DNA of 64,000 nt, taken from the NCBI GenBank assembly GCA_024711345.1, contig JANJTA010000021.1, positions 62,001 through 126,000 of the forward strand, in the 5' to 3' direction. The notes beneath the pieces are model-generated. The model was given only the letters and a program-made list of their open reading frames with translations, was not told the DNA's origin and ran no database searches. Shown here piece after piece: positions 37,003 through 45,243 of this stretch. The translations under genes were made by a program, and so were the position numbers. This DNA is from Rhodanobacter sp. GTDB lineage: Bacteria > Pseudomonadota > Gammaproteobacteria > Xanthomonadales > Rhodanobacteraceae. Positions within the stretch are counted from its first letter, which is position 1; each line of letters starts with the position of its first letter.

Positions 37003-37860
37003 ATGCGTAGCAAGCTGTTCGTGCCCGGCTCGCGGCCGGAGCTGTTCGCCAAGGCGCTGGCCGGCGACGCCGATGCGCTGTCGTTCGACCTGGAGGATGC
37101 GGTCGCCGAGGCGCGCAAGGCCGAGGCGCGCGCGATGGTGGCGGATTTCGTCGCCGGTGCGGCGGTGGCCCAGTCGGCCAAGCTCATCATCGTGCGCACC
37201 AATGCGCCGGATTCGCCACACTTCGGGGCGGACCTTGCCGCGCTCGCCCGCCCCGGCGTCACCCTGCTCAACCTGCCCAAGATCGAATCGCCGCAGGCCC
37301 TGCTCGACGCGGTGGCCGCGCTCGAGGCGGCGGAGCATGCGAACGCGGTGACGCACCCGATCGGCCTGCTGGTGAACATCGAGACGCCGCGCGCGCTGGC
37401 CGACGCCGCGCGCATCGCTGCAGCGCACCCGCGCGTGGCGGGACTGCAGCTGGGCCTGGGCGATCTGTTCGAGCCGTACGGCATCGACCGCACCGACCCG
37501 CGCAACGTGCACGCGGCGATGTTCGCCCTGCGCATGGCCGCGGCGCAGGCCGGCGTGTTCGCGATGGACGGCGCCTTCGCCGCGCTCGACGACGACGACG
37601 GCTACCGCGAGGAAGCGCGCATGGCGCGGCGGCTCGGCTTCATCGGCAAGAGCTGCGTGCATCCGCGCCAGGTGGCGCTGGCGAACGCGGCGTTCGCGCC
37701 GTCGGAGGCGGAGCTGGCGGCGGCGCGCCGGATCGTCGAGGCCGCGCAAGCCGCCGGCGCACAAGGGCGCGGCGCCTTCGTGGTCGACGGCCGGATGATC
37801 GACCCGCCCTTCCTGAAGCGCGCGCAGGCCCTGCTTGCTGCCGCACGGCGGCCGGGCTGA
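37003..37860 (+). CDS. CitE-like CoA-ester lyase (HpcH/HpaI aldolase/citrate lyase family)
   Basis: A 285-residue enzyme of the CitE group: RSKLFVPGSRPELFAKAL at the N terminus, the Mg-binding DLEDAV, LPKIESPQALL, VNIETPRALADAA, QLGLGDLFEPYGI and GKSCVHPRQV. This group cleaves beta-hydroxyacyl-CoA esters (citramalyl-, malyl-, beta-methylmalyl- or citryl-CoA) to a 2-oxo acid and an acyl-CoA, or does the reverse. Its stop overlaps the symporter start by one base (TGATG), so the two are translationally coupled. A class III CoA-transferase gene 11.5 kb downstream could supply the CoA ester. The exact substrate is not readable. Confidence 0.9.
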   Translation: MRSKLFVPGSRPELFAKALAGDADALSFDLEDAVAEARKAEARAMVADFVAGAAVAQSAKLIIVRTNAPDSPHFGADLAALARPGVTLLNLPKIESPQALLDAVAALEAAEHANAVTHPIGLLVNIETPRALADAARIAAAHPRVAGLQLGLGDLFEPYGIDRTDPRNVHAAMFALRMAAAQAGVFAMDGAFAALDDDDGYREEARMARRLGFIGKSCVHPRQVALANAAFAPSEAELAAARRIVEAAQAAGAQGRGAFVVDGRMIDPPFLKRAQALLAAARRPG

Positions 37861-40310
37861 TGCGCTGGCGCGAGGGCGTGGGCATCGCGCTTTCTTCCGG
37901 TCAGGCATCGCGCGCACTGCGTGCCTGGCTGGGCCTGCTGCTGCTTGCCGTGCTTGCGCCCGCGCCGGCGCAAAGCCTGGCGCCGCTGCGCAGCGGGCAA
38001 CTGCCGTCGCTGGAAACGGGCGCGCCGCTGCGCGACATCGCCGTCGTCGACGGTCGGCCACTGGCGCTTGCCGACGGCGAAGCCTGGCGTCTCGACCGCG
38101 CCGGCAAGGCATGGATCCGCCTGCCATGGCCAGCCGGCGCATCACCGGCCGCCCGCATCATCGACGACGGCACGCAGGCCTGGCTGCTGAGCGAAACGCC
38201 GGATACGCATGAAGTGACCGGCGTGGCCCGCCTGCACGCCAGCGACGAGCGGCTCCAGCTGCAACCGCTGCCGCCCTTGCCGACCCCGCTGCACGCGGTG
38301 CGCGGCGCCTGGGCCAACGACATCCTGTGGCTCGCCGGCCTCGGCGCGGACGGACGGGCGCAACTGCTGCAGCTGCAGACGAACGCGCCACAGCCGCGCT
38401 GGAACACGTTCGCCGGATGGCCCGGCGACGGCGCGCCCAGCTCGGCGGTCGCCCGCGCCGCGGCCGTGCTGGTCAGCGTGCCCGATCCTTCCGGCGCCAC
38501 CGAGAAACTGTGGCGCTGGAGCGCCGACGACGGCTGGAGCGAACGCGGCCAGGTGCCCGGCCGACTGCTGCCCGGTTCCGGCCATGCGCTGGGCCAGGCC
38601 AACGCGCTCTACCTGGTGCGCGACGACGGCACGCACGCGCAGGCGCCGGCCCGGCTGATGACTTTCCAGACCATCACCAGCGCTTGGGCCACCCTGCCGG
38701 GCGCCGCGCCCACCGGCGTGGTCGCCGCCGGCGCCTGGACCGACGGCCTGTTCTGGGCGCAACGCAGCGCCGACGGCACGCGCATCGACTTCGGCTACGC
38801 CAGCGTGCAGTCCAGCAAGCTGCTGTTGCGCTGGCTGGACTGGATCGTGCTCACGGTCTATCTGCTCAGCATGCTCGGCATCGGCCTGTATTTCTACCTG
38901 CGCGAGAAGCGCAACTCCACCGCCGGCTTCTTCGTCGGCGGGCGCAGCATCCCGTTCTGGGCTGCAGGCATCAGCCTGTACGCCACCAACACCAGCTCGA
39001 TCAGCTTCATCGCGATCCCGGCGAAGGCGTTCGAGACCAACTGGCAGTACCTCACCAACAACCTGATCGCGATCCTGGGACTGATGTTCGTGGCGGTGTG
39101 GATCGTGCCGCTGCTGCGCCGGCTCGATCTGATGAGCGTGTTCTCCTACCTGGAGACGCGCTTCCACCCCGCCATCCGCATGCTGGCCAGCGCGCTGTGC
39201 ATCGTGATGCAGATCGGCAGCCGGATGAGCGTGATCCTGTTCCTGCCGGCGCTGGCAATCGCCACCATCACCGGCATCGACGTGGTGTGGAGCGTGCTGA
39301 TCATGGGCGGGTTCACCATCCTGTACACCACGCTGGGCGGCATGAAGGCGGTGATCTGGACCGATTTCGTGCAGGTGTTCGTGATGTTCGGCGGCGCGCT
39401 GTTCGCGATCGGCTTCATCATCTGGAACATCCATGGCGGCGTGCCGGCGTTCGTCCACACGGCGATGGCCGAGCACAAGATGCACCTGCTCGATTTCAGT
39501 TTCGACCTGACCAAGGCGACGGTGTGGGGCTTCGTGTTCCTGGTGCTGTTCGACGTGGTGCTGACCTTCCCCAAGGACCAGGTCCTGATGCAGCGCATCC
39601 TCTCCACCCGCTCGGACAAGGAGGCCGGCCGCTCGGTGTGGACGTTCGCCGCGGTGATGATCCCCGGCGGCTTCATGTTCTACCTGATCGGCACGGCGCT
39701 GTGGGTCTACTACAAGTCGCACCCCGAGCGGCTGAACCCGACGTTGCCGATCGACGCCACCTTCCCGCTGTTCATCGCGGCCGAGCTGCCGATGGGCGTC
39801 ACCGGTCTGATCATCGCCGGCATCTTCGCCGCCGCGATGTCCACGCTGTCGAGCATCATCAACAGCGTGTCCACCCTGGCCTCGGTGGATTTCTACGAGA
39901 AGCTGGCAAGGAACCCGACGCCGAAGAAGAGCGTGCTGTTCGCCGAGATCACCGGCGTGGCGGTCGGGCTGGTGGCGATCGGTCTGGCCATCGTGCTGTC
40001 GCGCTTCGACATCCACTCGCTGTTCGACGTCTCGATCGAGCTGGCCGGCCTGCTCGGCGGCGGCTTCGCCGGCGCCTACACGCTGGGCATGTTCACCCGC
40101 CGCGCCAACGCACCGGGCGTGGCCATCGGCATCGGCTCCAGCATCTGCCTGACCGTGGTGGCGTGGTGGTTCAAGCTGGTCCACCCGTACTTCTACCTGG
40201 CCATCTCGATCCTGCTGTGCATCGTGATCGGTTACCTGGCCAGCCTGTGCTTCCCGGCCTCCACGCGCTCGCTGAAGGGGCTGACGATCTACGCCGATCG
40301 CACCGGCTGA
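37860..40310 (+). CDS. Beta-propeller / sodium:solute symporter fusion
   Basis: An 816-residue membrane protein. A signal sequence (about 18-40, ending APAQS) is followed by roughly 270 residues of propeller/kelch-like strands (LRDIAVVDGRPLALADGEAWRLD, LHAVRGAWANDILWLAGLGADG, VAAGAWTDGLFWAQ). From residue 320 there is a complete solute:sodium symporter core with 13 helices (GFFVGGRSIPFWAAGISLYATNTSSISFIAIPAKAFE, TLGGMKAVIWTDFVQVFVM, AAMSTLSSIINSVSTLASVDFY). The propeller would face the periplasm and may bind or isomerise the substrate before uptake. Translationally coupled to the CitE-like lyase, so the solute is probably related to the lyase pathway. Confidence 0.88.
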   Translation: MRWREGVGIALSSGQASRALRAWLGLLLLAVLAPAPAQSLAPLRSGQLPSLETGAPLRDIAVVDGRPLALADGEAWRLDRAGKAWIRLPWPAGASPAARIIDDGTQAWLLSETPDTHEVTGVARLHASDERLQLQPLPPLPTPLHAVRGAWANDILWLAGLGADGRAQLLQLQTNAPQPRWNTFAGWPGDGAPSSAVARAAAVLVSVPDPSGATEKLWRWSADDGWSERGQVPGRLLPGSGHALGQANALYLVRDDGTHAQAPARLMTFQTITSAWATLPGAAPTGVVAAGAWTDGLFWAQRSADGTRIDFGYASVQSSKLLLRWLDWIVLTVYLLSMLGIGLYFYLREKRNSTAGFFVGGRSIPFWAAGISLYATNTSSISFIAIPAKAFETNWQYLTNNLIAILGLMFVAVWIVPLLRRLDLMSVFSYLETRFHPAIRMLASALCIVMQIGSRMSVILFLPALAIATITGIDVVWSVLIMGGFTILYTTLGGMKAVIWTDFVQVFVMFGGALFAIGFIIWNIHGGVPAFVHTAMAEHKMHLLDFSFDLTKATVWGFVFLVLFDVVLTFPKDQVLMQRILSTRSDKEAGRSVWTFAAVMIPGGFMFYLIGTALWVYYKSHPERLNPTLPIDATFPLFIAAELPMGVTGLIIAGIFAAAMSTLSSIINSVSTLASVDFYEKLARNPTPKKSVLFAEITGVAVGLVAIGLAIVLSRFDIHSLFDVSIELAGLLGGGFAGAYTLGMFTRRANAPGVAIGIGSSICLTVVAWWFKLVHPYFYLAISILLCIVIGYLASLCFPASTRSLKGLTIYADRTG

Positions 40311-40405
40311 GTACCTTCGAGCACTCGCCGCGAGGCCGCCGGACACGGCATGATGGAAGCGACCGGCAGGCTCCGCTTAGCTGCCGCCCTGACCAGCGAG
40401 GCGCC

Positions 40406-41287
40406 GTGGAAACCCAGTTCCTGCACACCTTCATCACCATCGTCGACCAGGGCTCGATGGCGGCCGCCGCGCGCGTGCTGAACATCACGCCGGCGGCGGT
40501 GGCGCAGCAGATCCGCACGCTGGAGCGCGAGATCGGCGCCCCCCTGATCGCCCGCGTCGGCCGCACGGTCAGCGTCACCGAGGAGGGCTCGCGCATCCTG
40601 CAGCGCTCGCGCGACCTGCTGCGCCACGTGGCCGACCTGCGCAGCGTGGCGAACGAGAACGCGGTCTCCGGCGAGCTGCGCCTGGGCGCCTGCCCCACCG
40701 CGCTGGCCGGCATCCTGCCCGACGTGCTGGCGCGCATGGTCGACGCGTTTCCGCAGATCAACGTGTTCATCAAGCCCGGCTACTCGGCCGAGCTGTACCG
40801 CGCGGTGGAAGCCGGCGATCTCGACGCGGCGGTGGTGTTGCAGGCGCCGTTCGCGCTGCCCAAGACCTGCGAGTGGCTGCTGTTGCGCGAGGAACCGCTG
40901 ATCGTGCTGGCGCCGAAGAGCATGGCCGGGTGCGACCCGCACGAGCTGCTGGCGACCCAGCCGCTGATCCGCTACGACCGCAACCAGTGGGGCGGCCGCC
41001 AGGCCGACGAGTACCTGCGCGCCCACGGCATCGTGCCGCACGAGCGCTTCGAACTGAACGCACTCAACGCGATCGCCGTGATGGTCGACCGCGGCCTCGG
41101 CGTATCGCTGGTGCCGGACTGGGCACACCCGTGGCCGGAGGGCGTGCAGCTGGCGCGCATCCCGCTCCCCGCGCCGACGGTGCCGCGGCGCATCGGCATC
41201 GTGTGGTCGCGCTCCAGCGTGCGCGTGCGGCTGGTCACCGTGTTCCTGCAGGAAAGCCGCAAGGCGGTGCAGGCGCGCGCGTCCTGA
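40406..41287 (+). CDS. LysR-type transcriptional regulator
   Basis: A 293-residue LysR-family regulator. The N-terminal winged helix-turn-helix is FLHTFITIVDQGSMAAAARVLNITPAAVAQQIRTLEREIGAPLIARVGRTVSVTEEG, followed by a linker helix and a periplasmic-binding-protein-like effector domain (SGELRLGACPTALAGILPDVLARMVDAFP). It starts at GTG 40406 with a GCGAGG site upstream. It lies between the symporter gene and the TonB receptor gene. A dyad of LysR form (TTGCTT-N7-AAGCAA) lies at 41337-41355, just downstream. It probably controls this locus. Confidence 0.92.
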   Translation: METQFLHTFITIVDQGSMAAAARVLNITPAAVAQQIRTLEREIGAPLIARVGRTVSVTEEGSRILQRSRDLLRHVADLRSVANENAVSGELRLGACPTALAGILPDVLARMVDAFPQINVFIKPGYSAELYRAVEAGDLDAAVVLQAPFALPKTCEWLLLREEPLIVLAPKSMAGCDPHELLATQPLIRYDRNQWGGRQADEYLRAHGIVPHERFELNALNAIAVMVDRGLGVSLVPDWAHPWPEGVQLARIPLPAPTVPRRIGIVWSRSSVRVRLVTVFLQESRKAVQARAS

Positions 41288-41336
41288 GCCCGCCTGCCCG
41301 ACGCCGATGACGTTGATGTTGCGCCGCGGCAAACAT

Positions 41337-41355
41337 TTGCTTCGTTCGTAAGCAA
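41337..41355. promoter_or_regulatory. Dyad TTGCTT-N7-AAGCAA, candidate LysR-type operator
   Basis: A perfect 6-bp inverted repeat with a 7-base spacer, containing a T-N11-A arrangement (T41338, A41350). It lies in the 276-base gap between lysR and the TonB receptor gene, two bases from conserved block B. Half-site form and position fit binding by the adjacent LysR protein; this is inferred. Confidence 0.5.
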
Positions 41356-41356
41356 C

Positions 41357-41376
41357 AAAAACTAGCCTCTGAACAT
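41357..41376 (+). promoter_or_regulatory. Conserved promoter block, copy B (TonB receptor operon)
   Basis: AAAAACTANCNTNTGAACAT, matching copy A (36905-36924) at 17 of 20 positions. It lies 187 bases before the receptor start codon and two bases after the LysR-type dyad. The rest of the 276-base intergenic stretch (41288-41563) shows no other feature. Confidence 0.5.
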
Positions 41377-41563
41377 AGTCCGCGCTGGTTCATTGCGAAC
41401 GGCGAAGCGCATAGGCTCGCCCAGAATCACGCACAGGGCCGCCGACGCCGGGGAGGGCGCCGCGAATGAGACACACCCCAAACCGTTCGAAGACGCATTG
41501 CGCTGCATCGCGGCCACCGCTCCGCGCGGGCCGCGGCCACCCCACACCACGATGAGACCCGCC

Positions 41564-43825
41564 ATGATCAAGCCACTCTCCGCCGCGATCAGCAGCATCC
41601 TGCTGTTCTCGGCGATCCCGGCCGGCGCGCACGCGCAGGACGCCATGCCCACCGGCAACAGCGCCGCCGCGCAGGACGCCGCCACGCCGGACACCAAGAA
41701 GAAGGACGACAAGGTCGTCGACCTCAACCGCATCATCGTCACCGGCACGCGCACGCCCAAGGCGGTCGACGAGATCCCCGGCGCGATCACCGTGGTCTCG
41801 AAGGAAGAGCTCCAGCACACCCTGCTGGTAACCGAGGACGCCACCGCGGTGCTGGCGCGCTCGGTGCCGGGCTACGCGGAATCCTCGCAGGCGATGAGCA
41901 ACACCGGCGAGACGCTGCGCGGGCGCATCCCGCTGCGCCTGTTCGACGGCATTCCGCAGGGCTCGCCGCTGCGCGAGGGCACCCGCAACGGCACCTTCAC
42001 CGACATGGGCATCATCGGCCGCATCGAGGTGATCAACGGCCCGTCCGCCGCCGAGGGCATCGGCGCCGCCGGCGGCATCATCAACTACATCTCCAAGGTG
42101 CCCACCAAGGAAGGCGCCGAGACCACCTTCACCACCCGCTACCAGACCCAGGGCCACGGCGGCAGCGAAGGCTGGAAGACCGGCCTCACCTTCGCCGCCA
42201 AGCAGGACGCCTACGACGTGCTGCTGTCGGCCTCGTACATCGACCGCGGCATCTCCTACGACGGCAACGGCCGCCGCATCGGCATGAACACCAGCGGCTC
42301 GCTGGCCGACTCCACCTCGAAGAACCTGTTCCTCAAGGGCGGCTTCAACTTCGGCGCGGCCAACGAGCAGCGCCTGCAGGCGACCTACAGCCACTTCAAG
42401 ATCGAGGGCAAGGGCAACTACGTCCAGGTGCTGGGCTGCCGCGGCCCGGACGATGATCCGCCGTGCGACGTGCCGCGCACCAACACCTCGGAGAAGGGCC
42501 ACATCTTCGGTTCGAAGGACGCATTCAACGACTTCGAGCAGTACAGCCTGGCCTACAGCAACGCCGACTTCTTCGGCGGCGCGCTGGAGATCAACGTCTA
42601 CAAGGCCGACCAGGCGATGCGCTACCTGCCGGAGAACAGCTCGGACAAGCAGGATCCGCTGATCGCGCCGCTGGGCACGCTGTTCGACCAGTCGGAAATC
42701 GACTCGCACAAGAAGGGCATCCGCACCTCCTGGACCCGCTCCGACCTGTTCGACGTGAGCGGACTGGAGCTGCACACCGGCATCGACTTCGGCCGCGACA
42801 AGGCGCAGCAGCAGCTGGCGCTGACCAAACGCCTGTGGGTGCCGCCGATGAACTACAAGAGCACGGCGCCGTATGCCCAGCTGTCGTGGGACGTCGGCCC
42901 GGTGACCCTGAGCGGTGGCGTCCGCCGCGAGGACGACAAGCTCACCGTCAACAGCTACACCACCACGTACTACCGCAACCGCGTGTTCGTCGAGGGCGGC
43001 GGCGTGAAGTACACCAAGAACCTGAAGAACTTCGGCGCGATCTGGCGCATCGGCAGCGAATGGTCGCTGTTCGGCTCGTACAGCGAAGGCTTCACTTTGC
43101 CCAACATCGGCATCCCGCTGCGCAACATCAACGTGCCCGGGCAGTCGGTCAGCCGCATCCGCGACCTCGACGCGATCATCTTCAAGAACAGCGAACTCGG
43201 CTTCAACTGGCGCGGCGACCACGGTGCGTTCGGCGCCACCCACTACATCTCCAAGTCGCCGTTCGGCGCCTCGCTGGCGATCGACCCGAACACCAGCGAC
43301 TTCATCCTGACCCGTGCTCCGGTGCGCATCGAGGGTACCGAAGTCACCGGCGAGTGGCGCTTCTCGGATGCGTGGAAGGTGACCGGCCTGTACTCGCACA
43401 TCCGCGGCAAGACGGCGTTCTGGTCGGCCGACCCGGCCGGCCGCTACGGCGCCGGCGGACTCAACAAGCCGATGGGCGTGCTCGACATCAACCCGGACAA
43501 GTTCGCCGCCGCCGTGACCTGGAACTTCCTGCCCAATGCGGACGCCACGCTCGGCTTCACCTCGCTGTTCGGCCGCCACCTCCGCGGCAGCGACACGCGC
43601 GCCTACGACGGCCGCACCTTCAGCTACGACGAGCAGACCCACGGCTACACCCTGTTCGACCTCGGCGTGAACTACGACATGGCGCGCTACGGCAAGCTCT
43701 CGCTGGGCGTGGAGAACCTGTTCGACAAGCAGTACATCCTCAGCTGGTCGCAGCTTGCCGGCTACCAGAACTACTGGGCCGGCCGTGGTCGCATGACCTC
43801 GGTGACGTATACGATCACGTTCTGA
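41564..43825 (+). CDS. TonB-dependent receptor of the catabolic locus
   Basis: A 753-residue outer-membrane receptor. The signal peptide is MIKPLSAAISSILLFSAIPAGAHAQ. An N-terminal acidic/Lys tether is followed by the TonB box/plug region (RIIVTGTRTPKAVDEIPGAITVVSKEEL, GIIGRIEVINGPSAAEGIGAAGGIINYISK) and a barrel ending in SVTYTITF with the terminal Phe. The plug style resembles siderophore/cobalamin-type receptors, but the gene lies with glycosidase and CoA-ester genes, so a plant-derived organic ligand is more likely. ATG 41564 is preferred over ATG 41552 because it begins the signal peptide cleanly. Confidence 0.93.
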   Translation: MIKPLSAAISSILLFSAIPAGAHAQDAMPTGNSAAAQDAATPDTKKKDDKVVDLNRIIVTGTRTPKAVDEIPGAITVVSKEELQHTLLVTEDATAVLARSVPGYAESSQAMSNTGETLRGRIPLRLFDGIPQGSPLREGTRNGTFTDMGIIGRIEVINGPSAAEGIGAAGGIINYISKVPTKEGAETTFTTRYQTQGHGGSEGWKTGLTFAAKQDAYDVLLSASYIDRGISYDGNGRRIGMNTSGSLADSTSKNLFLKGGFNFGAANEQRLQATYSHFKIEGKGNYVQVLGCRGPDDDPPCDVPRTNTSEKGHIFGSKDAFNDFEQYSLAYSNADFFGGALEINVYKADQAMRYLPENSSDKQDPLIAPLGTLFDQSEIDSHKKGIRTSWTRSDLFDVSGLELHTGIDFGRDKAQQQLALTKRLWVPPMNYKSTAPYAQLSWDVGPVTLSGGVRREDDKLTVNSYTTTYYRNRVFVEGGGVKYTKNLKNFGAIWRIGSEWSLFGSYSEGFTLPNIGIPLRNINVPGQSVSRIRDLDAIIFKNSELGFNWRGDHGAFGATHYISKSPFGASLAIDPNTSDFILTRAPVRIEGTEVTGEWRFSDAWKVTGLYSHIRGKTAFWSADPAGRYGAGGLNKPMGVLDINPDKFAAAVTWNFLPNADATLGFTSLFGRHLRGSDTRAYDGRTFSYDEQTHGYTLFDLGVNYDMARYGKLSLGVENLFDKQYILSWSQLAGYQNYWAGRGRMTSVTYTITF

Positions 43826-43892
43826 GTCGGACGTGACGACATACCGGCCGCGACGCCCCACCCGGGCGCCGCGGCCGCGGCGAGGAAACCCG

Positions 43893-45212
43893 ATGGGCGA
43901 GGTTCGCAGCACGCTTACATACACGCGCCGCTCCCGCTGGTTGGTGACGTTGGCGACCGTGCTGCTGTGCGTTGGCCTGCCCGCAACCGCTGTTGCGGCG
44001 ACACCGCTGCCCGAAGCCCGTCCCGAGGCGCAGGGCGTGTCGTCCGCGCGACTGCAGCGCCTGCACGACTTCATGCGCCAGGCCACCGGCGCCGACGGCT
44101 ACCTCGGCGGCGTCACCCTGCTGGCGCGCAACGGCCGCATCGTGGACTGGCAGGCGTACGGCCACCGCGACCTCGCGCGTCGCGTGCCGATGCGCAGGGA
44201 CGCCATCTTCCGCATCTACTCGATGACCAAGACGGTGACCTCGGTCGCGGTGATGCTGCTGGTGGAGGAAGGCAAGCTCGCCCTGGACGATCCGCTGTCG
44301 CGCCACCTGCCCGGCTTCGCCGCGCCGCAGGTGCTGATCGGCGGCAGCATCGACGCGCCGAAGCTGCGACCGGCCGACAAGCCGGTCACCCTGCACGCGC
44401 TGCTCACCCACACCGCCGGTTATCCCGCCGGCCGCAAGGGCGACGAGCTGGCGCTCACGCTGATGGAGCGCATCGACCCGCACGGCGCGGCCGACCTGCG
44501 CGGCTTCGCCGAACGCATGCGCCGCGTGCCGCTGGCCGCCGACCCCGGCACCCGCTTCGGCTACGACGGCGCCTCGCTGGAATTGCTGGCGCGGGTGGTC
44601 GAGGTGGTCTCGGGGCAGTCGTTCGAGAGCTTCCTGCAGCAACGCATCTTCGAGCCGCTGCAGATGCGCGACACCGGTTTCCACGTGCCGGCGGCGCAGC
44701 GCTCGCGCGTGGTGGACCTTACCCGCATGAACGCGCACGGCCGGCTGGAACTCGCCGACACTCTCAGCGCCAGGCATCCGGGCGAGCCGCTGAATGCGTA
44801 CGCCAGCGGCGCCGGCGGCCTGTATTCCACCGCCGGCGACTACGCCCGCTTCGCGCAGATGCTGCTGGACGGCGGCACGCTGGACGGCCACCAGCTGCTG
44901 GGCCGCAAGACGGTGGAGCTGATGCTGCGCAACCATCTCGGCATGCTCGACCCGCCGGTCACCCAGTTCAGCGACGCCGAGGGCTTCGGCCTCGGCGGTT
45001 ACGTGGTGCTGGACCCGGCCCGGCGCGGCCAACTCGGTTCGCCGGGCCAGTTCGGCTGGAGCGGCGCGGCCTCGACCAGCTTCAGCATCGACCCGCACGA
45101 ACACCTGCTGATGATCCTGCTGCTGCAGCACCTGCCGCGCGACGATGGCGGCAAGGAGCTGCCGCGGATCAGCCGCAATTTCTACGATCTGGTCTACCAG
45201 GCGCTGCCATGA
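43893..45212 (+). CDS. Exported class C beta-lactamase-type serine hydrolase (probable esterase)
   Basis: A 439-residue exported protein with a signal around residues 15-38 (WLVTLATVLLCVGLPATAVAA). The serine beta-lactamase/esterase fold has nucleophile Ser110 and Lys113 in IYSMTKTVTS, FGYDGASLELL in the Tyr position, and a late GWSGAASTSFSI in place of KTG. Such proteins without a KTG box are usually esterases or D-peptidases, not antibiotic-hydrolysing enzymes. A GAGGAAA site precedes ATG 43893. It lies 67 bases after the TonB receptor gene, so it may cleave an ester on the imported compound. Confidence 0.86.
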   Translation: MGEVRSTLTYTRRSRWLVTLATVLLCVGLPATAVAATPLPEARPEAQGVSSARLQRLHDFMRQATGADGYLGGVTLLARNGRIVDWQAYGHRDLARRVPMRRDAIFRIYSMTKTVTSVAVMLLVEEGKLALDDPLSRHLPGFAAPQVLIGGSIDAPKLRPADKPVTLHALLTHTAGYPAGRKGDELALTLMERIDPHGAADLRGFAERMRRVPLAADPGTRFGYDGASLELLARVVEVVSGQSFESFLQQRIFEPLQMRDTGFHVPAAQRSRVVDLTRMNAHGRLELADTLSARHPGEPLNAYASGAGGLYSTAGDYARFAQMLLDGGTLDGHQLLGRKTVELMLRNHLGMLDPPVTQFSDAEGFGLGGYVVLDPARRGQLGSPGQFGWSGAASTSFSIDPHEHLLMILLLQHLPRDDGGKELPRISRNFYDLVYQALP

Positions 45213-45243
45213 CTTCGCCACGCACGGCGTTACCGAGTACCCG

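Noticed and set aside
43893-45212. Serine hydrolase as an antibiotic-resistance beta-lactamase
   Set aside because: It has SxxK but no KTG box and sits in a catabolic operon, so an esterase is more likely.
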